A stretch of DNA of 9,201 nt from Akkermansiaceae bacterium (GTDB taxonomy: Bacteria; Verrucomicrobiota; Verrucomicrobiia; Verrucomicrobiales; Akkermansiaceae). Made by a program: the position numbers and the translations under genes. The notes below the pieces were generated by a model. It worked only from the letters and a program-made list of their open reading frames with translations, was not told the DNA's origin and did no database searches. How positions within the stretch are numbered: position 1 is the first letter of the stretch; the number at the start of each line of letters is the position of its first letter. This document shows, one piece after another, positions 6,250 to 9,201 of this stretch. The stretch is from positions 1 to 9,201 of the forward strand of contig JALOTR010000198.1 of assembly GCA_025457805.1 (NCBI GenBank), in the 5' to 3' direction.

Positions 6250-6299
6250 GTTGATTTGATTTTGGGGAACACCGCCCGGTGAGGGGCGGTGGGGATGGC

Positions 6300-7958
<1,659 letters not shown>

Positions 7959-7979
7959 TTAGATATGTCTGATTGGGCT

Positions 7980-8001
7980 GATCCGACGGATCTATCGGAT
8001 C
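7980..8001 (-). promoter_or_regulatory. Perfect inverted repeat in the groES-groEL intercistronic gap
   Basis: gatccga (7980-7986) and tcggatc (7995-8001) form a 7-bp perfect stem with an 8-nt loop, between the groES stop and the groEL start. There is no T-run directly after the stem on the minus strand, so a full terminator is unlikely. An mRNA hairpin that adjusts stability, processing or relative translation of groEL is plausible. Confidence 0.45.
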
Positions 8002-8010
8002 TTGAAGAAT

Positions 8011-8301
8011 TCAGCCGACGATGCCGAGAATGTCGGATTCGTTGATGATGAGGACTTCCTGTCCGTCCACCTTGACTTCGGTGCCGCCGTATTTGGAGAT
8101 GAGGACCTTGTCGCCGACTTTCACGGTGAACTCGATGGCCTTGCCATTGTCGTCCTTGCCGCCGGTGCCGAGGCTGAGGACTTCAGCTTCCTGCGGTTTT
8201 TCCTTGGCGGTGTCCGGAAGGACGATGCCGCCGGCGCTGATGGCATCAGCTTCGATGCGCTTGACGAGGACACGTTGTCCGAGTGGTTTGATGTTAGCCA
8301 T
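8011..8301 (-). CDS. groS: Co-chaperonin GroES (10 kDa subunit)
   Basis: At 96 aa this has the usual GroES length. It forms the heptameric lid of the GroEL chamber. Family landmarks are [16 protein letters not shown] near the N-terminus, the mobile-loop segment [22 protein letters not shown] (about residues 20-41, with the GGIVLP that docks onto GroEL), [21 protein letters not shown], and the closing [15 protein letters not shown]. The ATG at 8301 gives the canonical start. It is the first gene of the groES-groEL operon. Upstream are a sigma-32-like promoter motif and a leader hairpin. I found no CIRCE element (TTAGCACTC-N9-GAGTGCTAA) in the 200-nt upstream gap. Confidence 0.98.
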   Translation of the reverse strand: MANIKPLGQRVLVKRIEADAISAGGIVLPDTAKEKPQEAEVLSLGTGGKDDNGKAIEFTVKVGDKVLISKYGGTEVKVDGQEVLIINESDILGIVG

Positions 8302-8343
8302 ATTAGTTATGTGTTGGTTGGTGGTTTGTTTTACTGTGAGAAG

Positions 8344-8365
8344 CCACGATCCGGGAGGAGCGTGG
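8344..8365 (-). promoter_or_regulatory. Hairpin or operator-like inverted repeat in the groES leader
   Basis: ccacgatcc (8344-8352) and ggagcgtgg (8357-8365) pair at 8 of 9 positions around a 4-nt loop (ggga), 42 nt before the groES start. If the sigma-32-like promoter is real, transcription would start near 8365, placing this hairpin at the very 5' end of the mRNA. It could be a stability hairpin, a protein operator, or part of a temperature-sensitive leader. The spacing does not fit CIRCE. Confidence 0.4.
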
Positions 8366-8372
8366 AAAGTGT

Positions 8373-8399
8373 TGTTGGGGAGAGACAGAAGACTTCAAG
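8373..8399 (-). promoter_or_regulatory. Sigma-32 (RpoH)-like heat-shock promoter motif upstream of groES
   Basis: On the minus strand, CTTGAA (8399-8394) and CCCCAACA (8380-8373) are separated by 13 nt. This resembles the known RpoH consensus CTTGAA-N13-15-CCCCATNT, with the -35 complete and the first five bases of the -10 matching. The position, about 70-100 nt before groES, is right for the chaperonin operon. The caveat is that CTTGAA also occurs in the CAAGAC repeat overlapping this site, so the match could be partly accidental. Whether this organism has an RpoH-type factor cannot be seen here. Confidence 0.45.
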
Positions 8400-8489
8400 A
8401 CGCAAGACACAAGAGAAGAGGAAGAGATCGCGAGGGCTTCGCCATCAGTATCCATTCTTGGGTCTTCAAGTCTTGGGTCTTGTGTCTTC
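8388..8489. repeat. Imperfect palindrome built from CAAGAC heptads
   Basis: The left arm (8388-8418) contains gaagac, caagac, caagac and acaaga units. The right arm (8457-8489) is close to its reverse complement and carries the same heptads as gtcttgg/gtcttgt. About 38 bp separate the arms. The element fills most of the gap between the dinD-like stop (8502) and groES, and it overlaps the proposed -35 box. It has no terminal T-run for a standard terminator. It resembles a dispersed intergenic repeat or tandem-heptad low-complexity element. Confidence 0.5.
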
Positions 8490-8501
8490 GAGAGAGAGCG
8501 G

Positions 8502-9201
8502 TCATTGGATATTGCCTTTGCGGGGAAGTTTCTTTTCGTCGGATTGAAGGCGACGCTGAACTTTTTTGAGATCCTCGGCGGGAGGGAGATTTTCGGGAAC
8601 GATGTTCCGTTCACCTAACAAGCTCCGGACGTCGGTGTTGTTTTTGACGTGTTCGTCGGAGATGGAGCGCTCGGTATCCAGACCATCGCGGGTGATGCTG
8701 AAGGTGGTAATTTCGTTGGCGAAGTCCTTGGCCTTGATGGTGATGGTGGGGAGAAAATCGGCCAACGGGCGGTTGTCCGGCACGCCGAGGCGGGTTTTCA
8801 TTTCCTGCGTGGTATGGCCGCCAAAAAGCGCCTGATCGCCCTTGCTGCGGATGATTCCGAAACTGCGATCATCGCCGAGCTTCTCGTAGATCTGGGAGGA
8901 AAGGAGCTTTTCGGATTCGGTGAGTTTTTTGCGGGCTTGGATGCGTTCGACCTCTGAAATCCGTTGCTCAATGATCTCCTGTCGCCGGGTCTGGACCGCG
9001 AAGTAGGTTTGGCAGAAGGCGATTTCGTCCTTTGATGGGTCGCCATTCTGCGCGATGAGGTAGCAGGCGTAACGGGTGAGCATGAAATCCTCGATGTCAC
9101 GCTGTCCACCTTTGCCGAGGGCGATCATTTTCCTGACCTCAAGAAAATGATCCGAGGCTTTGTTTCCAGAGGTTTCGCACGCTGTCGCGGCGTCCCCGAT
9201 G
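8502..9201 (-). CDS. dinD: DinD-family DNA-damage-inducible protein, N-terminus outside the window
   Basis: The visible frame gives 232 residues and stays open to the right edge, so the internal ATG at 9128 is not the start. Upstream codons read ACETSGNKASDHFLEVRKM, which matches the DinD core where E. coli has ACENSGHTIDDHF. LTRYACYLIAQNGDP and QTYFAVQTRRQE are the family's most conserved blocks. The C-terminal half (LADFLPTITIKAKDFANEIT, EHVKNNTDVRSLL, ENLPPAEDLKKVQRR) is also family-like. In E. coli, dinD is LexA-regulated and its product inhibits RecA strand exchange in vitro; that role is transferred by homology only. Any LexA box would lie upstream, outside the window. The gene is co-directional with groES but separated from it by 200 nt with its own promoter-like signals. 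Its base composition looks less GC-rich than the heparinase/MBL pair. Confidence 0.88.
   Translation of the reverse strand, partial: IGDAATACETSGNKASDHFLEVRKMIALGKGGQRDIEDFMLTRYACYLIAQNGDPSKDEIAFCQTYFAVQTRRQEIIEQRISEVERIQARKKLTESEKLLSSQIYEKLGDDRSFGIIRSKGDQALFGGHTTQEMKTRLGVPDNRPLADFLPTITIKAKDFANEITTFSITRDGLDTERSISDEHVKNNTDVRSLLGERNIVPENLPPAEDLKKVQRRLQSDEKKLPRKGNIQ

Noticed and set aside
4986..6272. Minus-strand open frame of about 428 codons opposite the MBL hydrolase
   Set aside because: It is low-complexity and Gly/Ala/Glu-rich, antisense to a gene with a full metal-binding site and a Tat signal.
8302..8500. CIRCE operator expected before groES
   Set aside because: Searched by eye on both strands; neither TTAGCACTC nor its partner arm was found.
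8303..8614. Open frame of 103 codons on the minus strand between dinD and groES
   Set aside because: It overlaps dinD in another frame and the CAAGAC repeat; the product is low-complexity, and the groES promoter signals lie inside it.

Overview
The window looks like the chromosome of a high-GC, free-living bacterium. My best guess is the Verrucomicrobiota (Luteolibacter/Haloferula-like). That rests on the overall look of the proteins, exported degradative enzymes with AHG|Q-type and Tat signal peptides, few Shine-Dalgarno sequences, and an ordinary bacterial groES-groEL pair. It is an impression, not a search result. No tRNA, rRNA, CRISPR array or transposase is visible.

Layout. Bases 1-3041 are a minus-strand run. 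In transcription order it holds an IscU/NifU-like Fe-S scaffold (3041-2571), an ABCG-type half transporter with fused ATPase and membrane domains (2479-677, GTG start), a small single-pass membrane protein (498-94), and the first 19 codons of a secreted protein that leaves the left edge (58-1). A 126-bp divergent gap separates this run from a plus-strand pair. The first member is an exported heparinase II/III-family protein interrupted by an in-frame TAG (3168-4922). Fifteen bases after it lies a Tat-exported metallo-beta-lactamase-fold hydrolase of the methyl parathion hydrolase / lactonase type (4938-5945). The convergent gap 5946-6299 is unusually structured. It holds a G-quadruplex-prone tract, a roughly 180-nt element that folds on paper into a three-way junction, and the groEL terminator hairpin. 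Minus-strand groEL (7943-6300) and groES (8301-8011) follow. Upstream of groES are a sigma-32-like promoter motif, a leader hairpin and an imperfect palindrome built from CAAGAC heptads. The right edge holds a dinD-family gene (minus strand) whose N-terminus lies outside the window.

How the genes work together. GroES and GroEL form one chaperonin operon. The heparinase-like protein and the MBL hydrolase look like an envelope-exported degradative pair, now probably crippled by the nonsense codon unless the downstream half is translated from its own start. The Fe-S scaffold and the ABC transporter are co-directional but have no obvious shared role. DinD is a DNA-damage gene family and is probably unrelated to the chaperonin operon.

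The least explained item is the structured intergenic element at 6034-6212. It is a candidate for an undescribed non-coding RNA or a small palindromic mobile element.
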